A stretch of 64,000 nucleotides of DNA from positions 60,157,809-60,221,808 of the forward strand of contig NC_089494.1 in NCBI RefSeq assembly GCF_036850765.1, read 5' to 3'. This stretch comes from Saccopteryx bilineata (taxonomy: Eukaryota > Chordata > Mammalia > Chiroptera > Emballonuridae). The first letter of the stretch is position 1. Each line of letters begins with the position of its first letter. The position numbers and the translations under genes are program-made. Of the stretch, positions 33,317-45,719 are shown in pieces. The notes under the pieces are model-generated. The model searched no databases and was not told where the DNA came from. It saw only the letters and a program-made list of their open reading frames with translations.

Positions 33317-35663
33317 CTAAGAGAAGGTGAGGTTGGCGGTGAGTTCTCGGATCCGGTTCTCTCGGCTCATCTTCTTGAGTTTCATTCGGCGGTTTTGAAA
33401 CCAAATCTTGACCTGCCTGTCGGTGAGGTTAACGCTTTTACTGATCTCTAGGCGGCGCTCGCGGGTGAGGTACATATTGAACAAGAACTCTTTTTCTAAT
33501 TCCAGCGTTTGGTGCTTAGTGTAAGGGCACCTCTTCTTTCTGCCACTCTTTGCAGTGAGCCAATTGCTGGTTGGAGTATCAGACTTGATTTCCTCTAACA
33601 AAATTAAAGGGAAAAGAAGAAAAAAAATCAAGAATTTTTTTTTTTCTCTCTCAGTCTTTTCAAATGTACCCTTGGCCATGACCTGGCTGACAGCCAGGTT
33701 GCTTTGGGAAATCTGATATTAAGCATTACTCACATGAGATGAGCCCTGGAAGGGATTTGTAATTGATGCCAGATTAGTTTAAATGCCCCAAATGACATGA
33801 TAGGCCGGTACCTCGCCCTCTGTGTCAGGGTTCTCTCTCTCTCAACTTTCTGACCTGCACCAAACATGAGTACAATAGTAAACTTTCAGCATCTCCCCAG
33901 CAGCACTCTAAGTTAGTCTTCTCAGAACAGAACTGGAGTGGAAGCAGCAAGCCACCGCCTGGCAGGCCTACCGCCCTCCTGCTGCCTCAGGTCCCCAGGT
34001 CCGCCACTCCGCCTCACTTCTCCTAGGGCCCCGTTCTCTTTCCAAATATCACCCAGAGACTCAGTGCACCTTTTCTTCCCTGCTGGACATTGTTGAATAA
34101 CCCAGAATTTCCTGAATTTTCATGTCTTCTTGTCCCCACACAAAGAGCCTTGCCCCAGAAATGTAGTTCCTTAATGAGGCGGGCCTTTGGGCACTGGGGG
34201 AAAGATGCAGGGAAAGGCTTCCTTCTCAAAACCCCCAGAGCCCTGGCTCTTTGCCTGGGCTCAGCCCTGAGGCTGGCCCTACTGGGCGGGCTGTGCAGAC
34301 CCTATTCTCCCCCCAGGCCGCCCTTGCTTCCTTTGCAAATGAACTGCAAAGCTCAAGGCATTTCCCCCAGACAAAGCCAAGGTTACCAAGCCCCGAGGAG
34401 TCCGGGAGCCCTTTTCCACCCCCACCCAAGTACCAAATAGCCAAGCCGTCCCGCTCCTCTCGCCGCCCCCAAGCTCGCAGGATGCGGGGTGCATACACTT
34501 AAACACAAACACGGTGCCTTGGACCACCTTAAAATAATCGCTGGGTAAGAGGCAAAGCTGAGACTGCAAATCTGAGCAGAAGAAAGGAGGTTCTGGGGCC
34601 CTGTTTATGAGCCGCAGGTCATTTGCGCTCTTTTGTTGCATTTCAGATCTAGCTCAGGAAAAAGAAACCCGGCAAGCCCTTTCTCTGTCCACGCGCCATC
34701 GGCGTGGAGCTAGGACTAGCCAGGAGGGCCAGGGAAGCGGAGGAAAGGCAGGCACGACCTCAGCGCTGAGATGGCCCCCTCTAAAAGCTGGGAGGAGCAG
34801 CATCTGCCAGTCGGGCCCGCCTGAGCCGCCCAGGCTCTGCCCTGAGCACCCAGGTGCTCCCTTCGCCGGGCTCCCGGGCTGCACGCCCCGCCGGGGTGGC
34901 AACGCTGCTCATACCGACCTTTGCTTTCCTTCTCCTGCACTTCAGGGCTGGACACCGAGACCTCAGCCAGGCAGCTCCTCTCTTCCGGAAGGCCGCCCTT
35001 GGCCTCAGGGCTCTCCACCTGGGAGACTTTGGTGGCCTCCTGGCCGCTGGCGGGCTCGCTCATCTTCTTCTCCATCTGCAGCTGGGCGGCCGGGAGCTGC
35101 GGCTTGGCCGCGCCACGAGGGTTGAGCTGGAGCATGACTGTGGAGCTGCCTTCGGGGCTGTTATTGTACTCTTGGGTTTTCCCAGTGGCGTAGGTCTGGC
35201 TCAGTCTAAAATATCCAGGGACAGGAACCTCGGGGTTCTCAACGGGGCAGGACTCGGGGACCAGCCTCTGGTACGAAGGGACCTCGGCAGGAATGAGTTT
35301 GTTGCGCTTATCAGAATACATGCAGCAATTGGATTCTTCCTTAATGTTGGTGGTGAAGGAGCAAGTGGGAACTTGCTGTGTAACAGGTTGCTCTATTCGA
35401 CAAGATCTGTTCGGGTCTGTCCAACTGTCTACTTGAGGTATATACGGATGCACATTCATACCCATATTTTGGTGGTTCACTTCTCTTTTGGCCAGAGACG
35501 GGAGCAGTCCACAGGTTTGCATTCCATAGGTCCCCATGTCTGCGCTAGGTGGTGGCATGTACATGCTGGCGCTGCTCGAATAAAAACTGTCACTCCTGCA
35601 GGCACTGATCAAGGAATCTACTAAAAAAGTATTAGCAGCAGGAGAGCTGTTGGGAAAGGACAT
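33317..35663 (-). CDS. HOXD10: HOXD10, homeodomain transcription factor (complete, 340 aa)
   Basis: Group 10 (Abd-B class) Hox factor of lumbar, spinal motor and limb patterning. Exon 1 is 35663-34919 and exon 2 is 33594-33317, with a 1,324-bp intron, the longest of the complete genes here. It starts [20 protein letters not shown], and exon 1 is nearly identical to human. Its total of 340 residues equals the human length. The homeodomain is residues 266-325 ([14 protein letters not shown]... [13 protein letters not shown]), with the tail [15 protein letters not shown]. The junction is AAA G/GTCGGT to TTGTTAG/AGGAA, giving KESKEEIKS. The donor is non-consensus, and a better-looking GTATGA lies 5 bases downstream but would break the frame. 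HOXD10 is a known target of miR-10b, which is also in this window. Confidence 0.98.
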
Positions 35664-35758
35664 TTTGGGGAGGAATTTGAAGAAGAGAGATTGTGTCCTT
35701 TGTAAGCTGACATCTCTAGGAAAACATTCCCCGTGTAATTGTGGGTGCCTCTGCCGAC

Positions 35759-35825
35759 CACATGACAACCAAGCCAATGAGATTTGAAAATGGCCTTGAG
35801 CCGCAGCCTCCTCGCAGGTCACGTG
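35759..35825 (+). promoter_or_regulatory. HOXD10: HOXD10 promoter E-box/CCAAT module and second E-box
   Basis: CACATGAC at 35759-35766 and CCAAT at 35774-35778, an offset of 15 bases, about 100 bp upstream of the ATG and on the strand opposite to the gene. Its order and orientation resemble HOXD4. A further CACGTG lies at 35820-35825. Confidence 0.6.
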
Positions 35826-38800
35826 CTCCAGAGCCCGGCCAGCGGGCCGCGTAAGCGCGGACAACAGCGACATCTACTACGCGTCGGAGATAGTGCGCGC
35901 TGAAGACAACCGGCCCAGTGCTCTCCGCCGCCCGCCAGCCTACCCAGGGCTCGCTCGGCCCGCCCGCCCCATTCGCGTCCCCCACTCGGGCCTCCGGGCC
36001 ACGCAGGCAGAAGGAAAGGCTCGGCCGAAGGGGGCCTCGGGAGAACTCGCGCGGGGAGGGAAGCCGAGCACCGTGGCGCCAGCACACAGAAGCATTCCAC
36101 GCACACACCCAGACAGAACGCTCCCGAGAGGGCCAGGGCCGGGGCCCGGGCGGGGGTGGGGGCCCAGGTTGGTTTATTTTTGTCCGGGGCAGCCTGGAAA
36201 GGTGAGTTTATTCCCCGGGCTCCGGGACATCCCACCGCAGAGGTCCGCAGGAGAGATCTCCTGCGCAAAGACGCAGCCAAGGTGTCCTGGGGAGCAGAGT
36301 CCAGAAGGGCCAGGGCCGCGAGGGCCGACAGGCCACCCAGCCGGCCCGCCCCAGAGCCCTCAGGACGGCGTGGGCCCCGGCCCCGGCTGCTCCTCAGGCC
36401 TGTCGGCCCGGGCTGCGGGTTCCTCCGCGCTCCGAGGGCTACTCCAGCCTTGGGCTCTCGGAGGAACCACACCCCGATCTGTGCGGGCCGGCCGCTGGCA
36501 GCTTCCAGACGGGGACAATCCCTCGCCGAAGCAGCTTCCTATCAGCGAAAGCGTCTCTAAGGTTCCCAGCGGAAGAACTAAGCCGAGGTTTCCCTCCCCA
36601 CACACCCTGATGATAGAGGGCAGAGAAGAAGGAAAAGTGAAAGAAAATATATTTTTTTAAAGGAAAACTCATGACCTCAAACTCTAGAAGTTTTCTAAAA
36701 CTGACTGGGCCGAACAGGAGAGATATGCAAAGGTGTCAGTTGGTTCTTCTGCAAAGAAAAATGTTTTCCTTTTATGGATTTTGTAAAAGCATTGGTTTCT
36801 GACAAGTGCGAGGTACAAAAGGTTGTGGAATTTATTAATACATATTAAGAAGAATCAAGGCGATCAATAAAATTCTCATCTACATTCTTGGGCTACTTGG
36901 TAATTTTCTTGCATCTGAAGGTTTTTAAAGAGTTATACCCGCCGTTGCCACACACGGGAAGATATTTTATTAACAAATCAATCGAGACTTTGTAAAGGAT
37001 AAGATTAATAGTTAGGATTTAGCATAATGGCGTTCACTTTATGAATTATTGAAAATTATACTATTGATTTTTCCCCTTCACTACTAACCAAGAAGGTCAA
37101 TTTTTTTTGTTTTAATACAAATCGTCAAATGTTAAAAGCTATACTTTTGTCAGAATAGAGTTTTATAGTTTTGGACAATCCAAATAATCTAAAATATTTG
37201 ACACAGTTTTGCTTGGGTGAGGAGAGGGAGGCCAAGAAGAGGTGGGGGAACAACCTGAGTCTCCCGTTCTCTTTGGTGAGGGAAAGTTCTATAAAGAGGA
37301 TTTGGTCTGGGGCTGTGGCTGAGCTCATTAAAGAACAACCACCATCACGCCATAGAAACTCCGAGTTTTATGAGAAACTTCTCCAACAACTTCCTCCCTT
37401 GTTCTCCGGCTGCAAACGGGTGAGCAGCCCTTTGCGAGCTCTGGCCTCGGGGCAGCAGCGGGGAGCTTTAACCTTGATTTCCACAGGCTTCCCCTGGCCG
37501 AGGGGCCGGGCCAGGGCGCTGAAGCCGTTTTCCGGCTTCCGGATCCCCTTCACTGCCTCCGAAAGAGGAAAGGGTCCCGCTAACTCGGAGGGTGAAGCGG
37601 TTCTCTGCTGCGGAAGGCATCGTGTTTTCTTCTTCCCACAGTGCCCTGTTATGGGCTGGCCTTGGGTTTCAGGCCCACAGACTGAACTTGTGGGCAAATT
37701 GGGTTTCCGCCTCAGCAGAACATTTCTTTGGAGCCCGATGGTAATTAAAACGCATCAGCTTTCTGGGGGACCTGCTTGCCTGCTTGCTCCTTCACAGAAA
37801 CCTTTTCCAACAAACCCTTTGTCAGCCCCTCCCTAAAAGGAGTCTCCCCTGGCCTGGTGGAAAAAAAAAACAGGGGTTGGACACTATTTTCGGCCTTGGG
37901 ATGGCTTCGCCTGTCCCCTCACAGTGTCCTTGCCCAAACAATAACCCCTTTTAAAAAACTCCGCGGTGGCAATGAGACAGACCTTTTAAACCTTTACGCA
38001 GCTGTTCAAATACAACATCATTGTCAGGTTAAAAGCCTAGTGCCTCTAACGGCTGGGGCTGCGGCTGCGGGCTGCTGTGTGTGCCCGGGAGTCTGAGGGC
38101 GCAACATTACATTACCTTTCGGCAGAGTTGTCTGTGTTTAAGCTTGGGGAGGGAGTGAGGAAGGCAGAAAAAGAAAGGAAAACCTACCTTTCCACTCTAG
38201 TCTGCTAAGGTCCCGTTCAAAGCTAACAACCACTGACCAGCACTCCGAAAATTGCTTTCTCACAAGGTGGAGATTACTATCCCAGCCACAGCAAAAGCGT
38301 GCCCAGTGCTGGACACAGTGCCCGCCGCACCGCTCTCGGCAGGCACCCTGATGCCGGCCTGGCGCTCCAGCATGGCCCTTTACCTCCTCAGCCAGGGGGC
38401 TGCCAGGGACTTGGCCGTCCAGGTCTCCCTACCCGCGCAGAAGGCTAGACTGTGTAATCTGATCGGGGATTTTATGCCCATCAAATGCCCTTTCATAATC
38501 TTTATTTATACAAAGAAAAAAACAGCTAAGCTTAAAAACAAACAAAAAAAACAACAACAGCGTTTCCTCGTGGAGCAGAGAGGTCTGCCAGAGCAGGCAG
38601 GCTCTGCCCTCGGAATCTGGGGGCCTTTCTGTGTCAGCTCCCTGGTGGCTTGAACTCAAAGTCACCCCCACGTTGGATTTGGTTTTAAGTAGGTGTTCAG
38701 TTGCAGGGGGGAAAAATATGTATCAGATATTTTTGTATGAATTATCACAAAATTCTATTTTATTCTTTTTCAAATTTCTGCCTTCAGACCATCTCTCCTT

Positions 38801-38859
38801 AAGGCTAGAGACTGCCAATATTTCAAAGAGATTTTATCAAAAAATTGAGCAAAAATAGT

Positions 38860-38900
38860 TTTAATATAAGAGATACCTGGCAGGTATCTCTTATATTAAA
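38860..38900. repeat. perfect 41-bp palindrome (20-bp arms)
   Basis: The arms 38860-38879 and 38881-38900 are exact reverse complements around a single G at 38880. The centre is ATACCTG-G-CAGGTAT. Pairing stops at 38859/38901. The one-base spacer rules out a normal microRNA hairpin. Confidence 0.95.
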
Positions 38901-41169
38901 TATAATATAATACCTGGGCAGGGGAAAATGGGAAGTTGGTCTGAGACCGTAAGGCTAAGAGAAAGCAAATGGAACGAAAAGGCAGTGGCTGGCAAGGCCA
39001 GCCTTTATTTTGCTTACGAGTATTTAATGTAGCTACATAGCCACATTCTCGATCATCTTTAGATCAGTGGGAACAGTTACCATTAATAATAAATCAATGT
39101 TGCACCATAAAAGAGATGAATATCCATGTTTGCACTAAGACATCTTTCTCCCTGGCACAGCTCTTTCCGTAGAAAAATTAAAAGGATCATGGCTTTATCA
39201 AGAAATTAGCATTTGTAATCAAAAAGTAGTTTGAATCTGCCCTCTCTTGTCACCAAGAAGAAGAGCAGAGGCCCCGGACCTGAGTGCATTTGGGGGCTCC
39301 TAGGTTTGCCTGGAATTTGGGCCCTGGGTGACCCCGGGGCTCTACTACTCTTTGGGAGCAGAATGGATGGAGACAAATTTTAAAAGCTGGCTCCCCAAAG
39401 TGCCCCTCGGGGTTGCACGGTGCACCCTCCAGCCAATGCGAAAAGAAATCAAGGGAGCAAATGGGGAGACTTGGGAAGCCACCACCAGTGTGAAGAGGGG
39501 TCTGTGGAGACGTGCAGTAGGCCTGGCAACCAGGGAGCCTCTTTTCGTAACACACAAAAGAGTCCTTACTTAGCCCATTTTCCCTCTACTTTAAGACAGG
39601 AGACCTTGGCGACCCAAGATACGTGACCACCCTCCACGAGCCGAGCCCCACAGCCCTGAACAATCACAATCGGGAGGGTCCAGGTTTGCCCCTCTCAGAA
39701 GTCCTGGTCCAACTCCCTGGCCTTCTTCAGGCCCAGCGTGGGCAGTGCGGGAGGAAAGGAGCCGCAGCCTGGGGGCACCGTGGTGCTCGGGGGGCTGCCA
39801 GCCAGGGCCAGGGGCCCACACAGCCACATCCCCCCGCCGGAGCCACCTAACGAGGAACACAACGGTCCTTGGGCAGGGGAGGTCTCACCCCGTGTGGATG
39901 AGGCCTGGGTCAGACCAGGGGAAATGTTGCTTCACAATGGCTAAGCTGGACCCACCGTCTGACAGACTGGAGCCGGGGTTCCCGCAGGGAACACCCGCGC
40001 CTCTGGCTGGCACCTCACTGGGTGCTCATGTCCCCTCAGCCACCCTGGAGCCCGTGCCAGCTCCCAGGGGCTGATCCGAGGCCTTTGGAGACAGTGGGGC
40101 CGCCCAGGCAGGCGCTAATCCCAAGGATTGCATGCGCTTCACAATGAACTTCGGGAAGAAGGGACAGCTACCCATCCTTAGAAACCCACATCCTAGAGAC
40201 CTCTTGTTTAGAACCTCCCTCACGGTCTGAGGATGGTGACACGGGGACTTTGCCAAGGGGAGGGGTAGTAGAGGTGGTGGTGGTGAAAACGGCACCACGC
40301 AAGACAACTGCTGGTCTCCAAATCAAATTCCGCTATCGAGGTCAGCAGGCGGCTGGGAAGGGGGACCAGGGGTGTGTCCAATGCAAAACCCGTTTGCTTC
40401 CAATGCAATACCGATTCCACGACACCTACGAGTATAAATGTTAAACAGGGACAACCTGCCGCTTCCCGCAGACGCATCAGCTCAGCCTGGACCGGCGCCT
40501 CAACTCATCGTCCTTCCTGAGCCTCCCGGTCGCTGCTCGTGGCTCTTGGCGCCCGGCTCGACCTAGGGGGACAGGGGACTTCCTTGCCCAGAAAGACACC
40601 CCTCAGTTCCGATTCGTCCCATTTTTTCCTGGGACCACACTCAGCTAAGTTGTTGGCGCCCTGATCTGTCTTAAACAAAAGCCTTTTAATCTAATCATCG
40701 AAAGAGGTCGGAGAGCGCGCAGGGCAGACGTGGTTTGGGGAAGGGGTGGTCCCGTCCTCATACCGCTGTCCGCACTCAAACAAACAAGAATATTCATTTC
40801 CCCTAATTTAATTAACTCGCAGTGGCATGACCTATTTTGAAATGCACATATCAGTCATTTAAATTTTTCTCCTCAACACCACCAGGTTATAACAACAAAG
40901 TACTCTTTGCAACAGCTTTTTCTTTAAGGAGACAGCAATTAGGTGATCGGGGTTTTTTTTGGTTTTTTGGTTTTTCTCCCCAGAAATCTGGGTAGTTTTT
41001 TTTCTCTGTTTTTACACAACTACCCACACCTCGTAGCTGCTTAGGACAAGCAAACAGCAAACAAACACCTTAGCGGCCGCCTGTTTCTAACGGGCTGAGA
41101 CTATTAGACTCCAGTAATGGATGATATGGAACCGCGGCTTCCCTGCGGACCGAGGCTTTCGGAACGTGA

Positions 41170-41188
41170 GCGCGCCCTCGTGTGGCTC
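41170..41188 (-). promoter_or_regulatory. CTCF-like motif between HOXD10 and HOXD11
   Basis: On the minus strand it reads GAGCCACACGAGGGCGCGC, which fits the CTCF core (CCAC.CGAGGGCGC). It points left, the same way as the motif at 25.5 kb. Confidence 0.5.
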
Positions 41189-41483
41189 TCCAAAGCCATG
41201 CAAACGGAAAATGGTACCTCTTGCCTAAGGTGGTGGACATGCAAGCTTGCTACATTTAGCCGCAGCTTAAAAAAAAAAAAAAAAAGAAAGAAAGGAAAAA
41301 GGATGGATTGAAAAAGAAACCAGTTTTAAGCTCCTGGAATGATCATACGAATGCTACTAGGTTACTGACATTTTAACGAACACCTAGAATTTCAAACAAA
41401 GGAACTCCCTTCCAAATGAAAATACTGAATTCTAGGCTTTGTTTCTACTGCATATTTCACCAAAGGTTGTGCGATGCTTTTAA

Positions 41484-41532
41484 ATATGTATATACATATA
41501 TATATATGTACATACATATATATATATGTATT
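41484..41532. repeat. (TA/TG)n alternating tract
   Basis: Alternating purine/pyrimidine AT-rich repeat, partly self-complementary. Confidence 0.8.
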
Positions 41533-43041
41533 TGTGCCATGTCATAGAAAGTGCAGTAATTTATTTGACAAGGTGACAATTTTTAAAAAATATAATGAAG
41601 GTGTAAGTCTAAATAGAACTTCCTTTCCCAGATGCCTGCTTTTAAAACCCAGGTTCTTCAATAGAGTAAAGGGGACTGCTCTCTATGACCCCCTTCAAAA
41701 ACACCCCACCATTTCCTAGCCGTATTAAAAGCATTCTGGTAGACATTTTATTCTAACTAGTGTTTTTAAAAGAAGTCAATTGCTATTGAATTATACTAAT
41801 GCTTGAAGGGAAATTAAGGTTATTGATCCTGAAATTAGGAATTTGCCTAGATTTATGGTGAGCCATCATATGATTCTGTGTGGCCATAAATGTGTGGGGA
41901 TCAGGATGTGTGAGCATGTGTGTGTGAGAGTGGGTGGCGGAAGAATATCACAGAAGAACCTTAAGGCGCCTAATTATTCAGAAAGGTTAAAGGTGATGAC
42001 CTTGACATTTTGGAAGTTCAAAGGCATACACTTATGCACTTATGTTTTTTCCTTCCTCCAAAAGCTTTGGCAAGTAAAAAAAAAATTGCATTTGGAAATG
42101 CATGCCTCTTCGGAAGAGTCATGTGGTGCTGTATATCTTATGGGTTTATTATTATCAGTTTTTGGATTTGGGGCTTATCAAAGGTTAAGAGTCATAAGAT
42201 TCACTTTACTCTTTTCAGAGAAAGAGAAGCTTTTCTCACTCCTCTGGTTTATTGCACATTGCGGAAATCTCTTTTGGGCCCACCAGAAGGTGTATAATAT
42301 AACCCAATTAAGCTGTTTAGAACTTTGGCTTTTATGGTGTTGTCTAGACAGTTCAAGGTTTTGTAAACAGCCTGGCCTGGTCCTGCAACATAAAGTGCAC
42401 TGCACCCTCCACCACATTTTGTAACTTGAAGCGATAAATGTGGGGAGAACTGGGTCTGTAGCCCTGGGCCCTGTTTCAGGAAGGGGGCTTATCTTCTCTG
42501 CTCCCAACCTGCTGCGACACCAGCAAGGACCCCAACACCTCTCTGCCCACTGATAACTTCCTTTTAGCAAACGTTCTTGTCCTTGAAGGGTTCTAATATT
42601 GGTTTCTTCTTTTAAGGGAACTTGGACCCTTGACATTTTGCTAACAATAAATGTGGAGTTTCTAACCAGTCTTTTAAAACAGCTTTTACTTTCTCAGAAA
42701 TTCTAAATGTACTAGACGAAGGCAGGCGAACTGTTGCTTCCTGTGCTCCTGCGGCCCCAGCTGTATGGTCTGGAGAAAACAGCACCAGGTCACATCTCAA
42801 TTCAAGCTTTCATCCCTAATATGATTTTAAAAGCCCATATAAACCTAGCAGTGGGGATGGGGGTCGGTGGGGGGAGCAACTCTTATTTTTAGTGGAAATA
42901 AAAAGCATTTCACTTGATTTTCAGTTGTATGGGGCCAAAAGGTTTTGGCCACTAAGATATCCTAATCAGACACTAAACTTATTCAAAGAGGAAAATTCAT
43001 ACAGTGTATTGAAACTGTAACCTCCATTTTACTAGAAACCA

Positions 43042-43047
43042 TTTATT
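43042..43047 (-). terminator. HOXD11: candidate HOXD11 poly(A) signal
   Basis: AATAAA on the minus strand, about 460 bases downstream of the HOXD11 stop. Confidence 0.5.
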
Positions 43048-43507
43048 CACACAAAAGACAGTGAGTTGTGCCTTGATAGGACAGACCAAAGGTACATTTC
43101 TGAGTTTAAATAATTTGCGTTCACCAAGGGGGAAGGACAGGGTCCCTTAAACTCAGAACAAAAACAAGTGCCTTGCAACCCAGGCCTAACTCTCTACGCA
43201 TCCCACTGAGTCCCCACCGGGACCTGGAGAGAGGGAGGGGAACAACAGCACACGGGCGGTAAAATTGTAAAGGGACGTTTGCATTTACCATTTTCCCCTT
43301 ATTAGGATCCGTTCGGCCATTCCCCGGCCTCGTCCGCAGGCAGCAGTGGTCGCTGGGAGGTCCCGAGGTGACAGTGGGAAGAAATGGTGGAGTTCCGCAG
43401 AGAAGAGGCGTCATTAAACCCAAGGACCTGGGGCCTGCCAAGAGCAGGCTGGTGGGGAGGAGGGTGAGTGAGTGGGGCTTAGGGGAGAGGGGTGCTTCCT
43501 GGAGCTC

Positions 43508-45269
43508 TCAAAATAAGGGATTTCCAGTGAAATACTGCAGACGGTCTCTGTTCAATTTCTTTTCCTTCATCCTGCGATTCTGGAACCAGATTTTGACTTG
43601 CCGATCAGTGAGGTTGAGCATCCGAGAGAGTTGGAGTCTTTTCTCTTTGTTTATGTACACGTTAAAGAAAAACTCGCGTTCCAGTTCGCGGATCTGGTAC
43701 TTGGTGTAGGGACAGCGCTTTTTCCGGGACCGCTGGGGGGGCACTGCAAGGCAAAGAGACCCAGGGGTGAGAGAGGCCGTCGCCTGCCAGCCCCCGCCCA
43801 CCCTCCCGCCCAGGCCCCGGCGAGGGCCAGGCCTCGGCCCTTTGGGGACGTCCCCTGCCGCCGCTGAAAGGCCCTGCCTGCGTCATGGAGGATGATATAT
43901 GGGCGGGCACAGGCGACAGTGCGGGCGTGGACGCGTGTTCACACCCGGACAGACACAGACACACAGCCTGGCACCGAGGTGGGGAAGCAGAACGTGAAGC
44001 AGGTTCTGGACTGGAACCCAAGGGGAGAGGAACACCGGCGCGCTGGGACCTCTGCTCCGCTCCAGCCAGCGGAGTGCTTCGGCCCGAGGCCTGGAGAAAG
44101 TCCAGTTCAGGGAACCAACTCTCCTCATCCCACCCTGCTCCTTAAAAACTGGAGGCCTGAGTGTCCATCCTTACAAACTGGCTTGAAACCTTCCCTTCCT
44201 CTCTCCCTCCATGGTCTCCAGCACACACACACCCCAAACTAGGGGAGAGCTCTCTGCAGCGATTAATGTCCTCCTCGAAGTCTACCTTAAGCCCACCTAA
44301 ATTGGTTTCCTATCGTAAACACGCTTTACAATGGTCCGGGAAATCTTATAGGATGTATAAACCTCTTCGAATGCTTATAAAGTAGCACATAAAACGGCGC
44401 AAGCGGAGGGAGGCCCCCGCCGCCCCCCCGCGCCGCGGCCCCGGGCCCGCCGCCCGCCCCGCGCGGTGCCTACCTGCGCCGCCGCTCTTCTCGGCCCCAG
44501 CCTCCCCCGGGGGCCCCTCGCCGTCGCCCCCGCTGCTCTCCGCCGGCCCCTTCGGCTCCGAGGCGGGGGGCGCCTTGGCGCAGGGACTGCCCCCGCCGCT
44601 GCCGGCCCCGGCCTTGGGGTCGCCCTTGTCGGCGGCGCCCTCGGGCTGGGGCGGCGCGGGCGGCGGCGGGGGCTGCGGCGCGGCGAAGGGGGGCCCGGGC
44701 GCAACCTCGTAGAACTGGTCGAAGCCCTGCGGCAGGATGCCGTTGCGGCCCACGGCGCTGTAGAAGTTGGAGGCGGCGCCCGCGGGGCCGTGCGGCGGCC
44801 CGGGAGCGGCGCACACCGGCTCCGGCGCCTTGAAGAGCACGTCCGGCCGGCGGCCCGCGGGCGGGAGCAGCTCGCGCTGCATGGCCGCCTCCTCGGCCGC
44901 CGCCGCAGCCGCCGCGGCCGCCGCCGCCGCCGCCGCGTAGTAGGGAGCGTAGCCCCCCGCGCCGCCGCCGCCGCCCCCGCCGGGGCCGCCACCCCCGCCG
45001 GCGCCCCCCGCGCCCCCGCCGCCGCCGCCGCCGCCGCCGCCGCGGTACGGCCACTTGGCGCGCTCCAGGCCGTAGTCGCGGAAGGCCACCTCGCGCACGG
45101 GCTGGACGTGCGGCGTCAGGTTGGAGGAGTAAGGGAAAGTCATCTGGCAGGACGACGGCTGCGACAGGAACGACGGCTTGCTGGCGAAGTCCGACGGGGC
45201 CACGTAGTAGGCGCAGCCGGGCAGGTACATGCTGGCTGCGCTCGGGCCGCACTCGTCAAAGTCGTTCAT
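43508..45269 (-). CDS. HOXD11: HOXD11, homeodomain transcription factor (complete, 343 aa)
   Basis: Group 11 (Abd-B class) factor, needed with HOXA11 for forearm and kidney development. Exon 1 is 45269-44474 and exon 2 is 43743-43508, with a 730-bp intron. It starts [20 protein letters not shown], the HOXD11 signature. A Gly-rich tract of about 30 residues follows WPYR. Next come YAPYY, 14 alanines (44895-44936) and [10 protein letters not shown] Pro/Gly/Ala-rich segment leads to the junction GGC GCA G/GTAGGC to TTGCAG/TGCCC. The homeodomain is residues 271-330 ([16 protein letters not shown]... [13 protein letters not shown]), and the end is [13 protein letters not shown]. No hexapeptide is present, as expected for this group. 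It is five residues longer than human (338), from the Gly and Ala tracts. TATAAGG and CACGTG lie 160-190 bp upstream. Confidence 0.98.
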
Positions 45270-45429
45270 GGCTTCGCGGCGTGCGCGCCGGCGAGCCCCG
45301 CGCCGCTCCCCGCACAGCCAGCCTGAGCCATTGATCGCGCAAGAGGCTTGGGCCAGGATCAACTAAGCAAAAATCCCCACCGGGCGCTGACGTGCAATTC
45401 ATCTTGATTGATTCTGGTGGTAATTATGT

Positions 45430-45461
45430 CACGTGACGCCATGGAGAGAAATGTCCTTATA
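45430..45461 (-). promoter_or_regulatory. HOXD11: HOXD11 core promoter: TATA-like box and E-box
   Basis: On the minus strand TATAAGG (45461-45455) is followed by CACGTG (45435-45430), 160-190 bases upstream of the ATG. Unlike D4, D9, D10 and D13, no CCAAT box lies at the 15-17 base offset. Confidence 0.45.
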
Positions 45462-45719
45462 TCTATATCAGCGCTTGCCAACACGCCCCGGGCCGGCTCC
45501 TGGCGCCTAGACGCGAGCGCCGGGAGAGGATCAGCCGCCCTCTCCAGCCAGATCTCCCTCGATGCCCCCTGACTAGGCCGCTCCGCAGAACGGTCACCTG
45601 TGCGCCGCCGGTGGCTGCCACTGCTGGGTGCATCTGCCACCGCCGGGCTGGGCCGCCCGCCCGCGCCGCTTTAAGTACGCGGACCGAGGCTGGCGGGGCG
45701 GAGGAGGGAGGGGGAGGAA

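Larger units (their letters stand above)
36600..43041. other. HOXD10-HOXD11 intergenic
   Basis: No protein gene is supported. It follows a GC-rich block (35.8-36.55 kb) upstream of HOXD10. It holds AT-rich sequence at 36.65-37.15 kb, a perfect palindrome at 38860-38900, a CTCF-like motif at 41.18 kb and AT repeats at 41.49-41.53 kb. Open frames of 100-220 codons occur but show no domain, and they look like composition artefacts. Confidence 0.5.

Noticed and set aside
34716..35873. Extended HOXD10 frame beginning at 35873
   Set aside because: The upstream part uses a non-ATG start and covers promoter sequence. The conserved ATG is at 35663, and the 3' extension past 34919 is intron.
35862..35884. 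CTCF-like GTAGATGTCGCTG on minus near the HOXD10 promoter
   Set aside because: The 3' part fits but the CCA part does not. I could not support it without a matrix score.
44466..45326. Long frames on + and in another minus frame across HOXD11 exon 1
   Set aside because: They are created by the GCC/GGC tracts of HOXD11, with no start context or family similarity.
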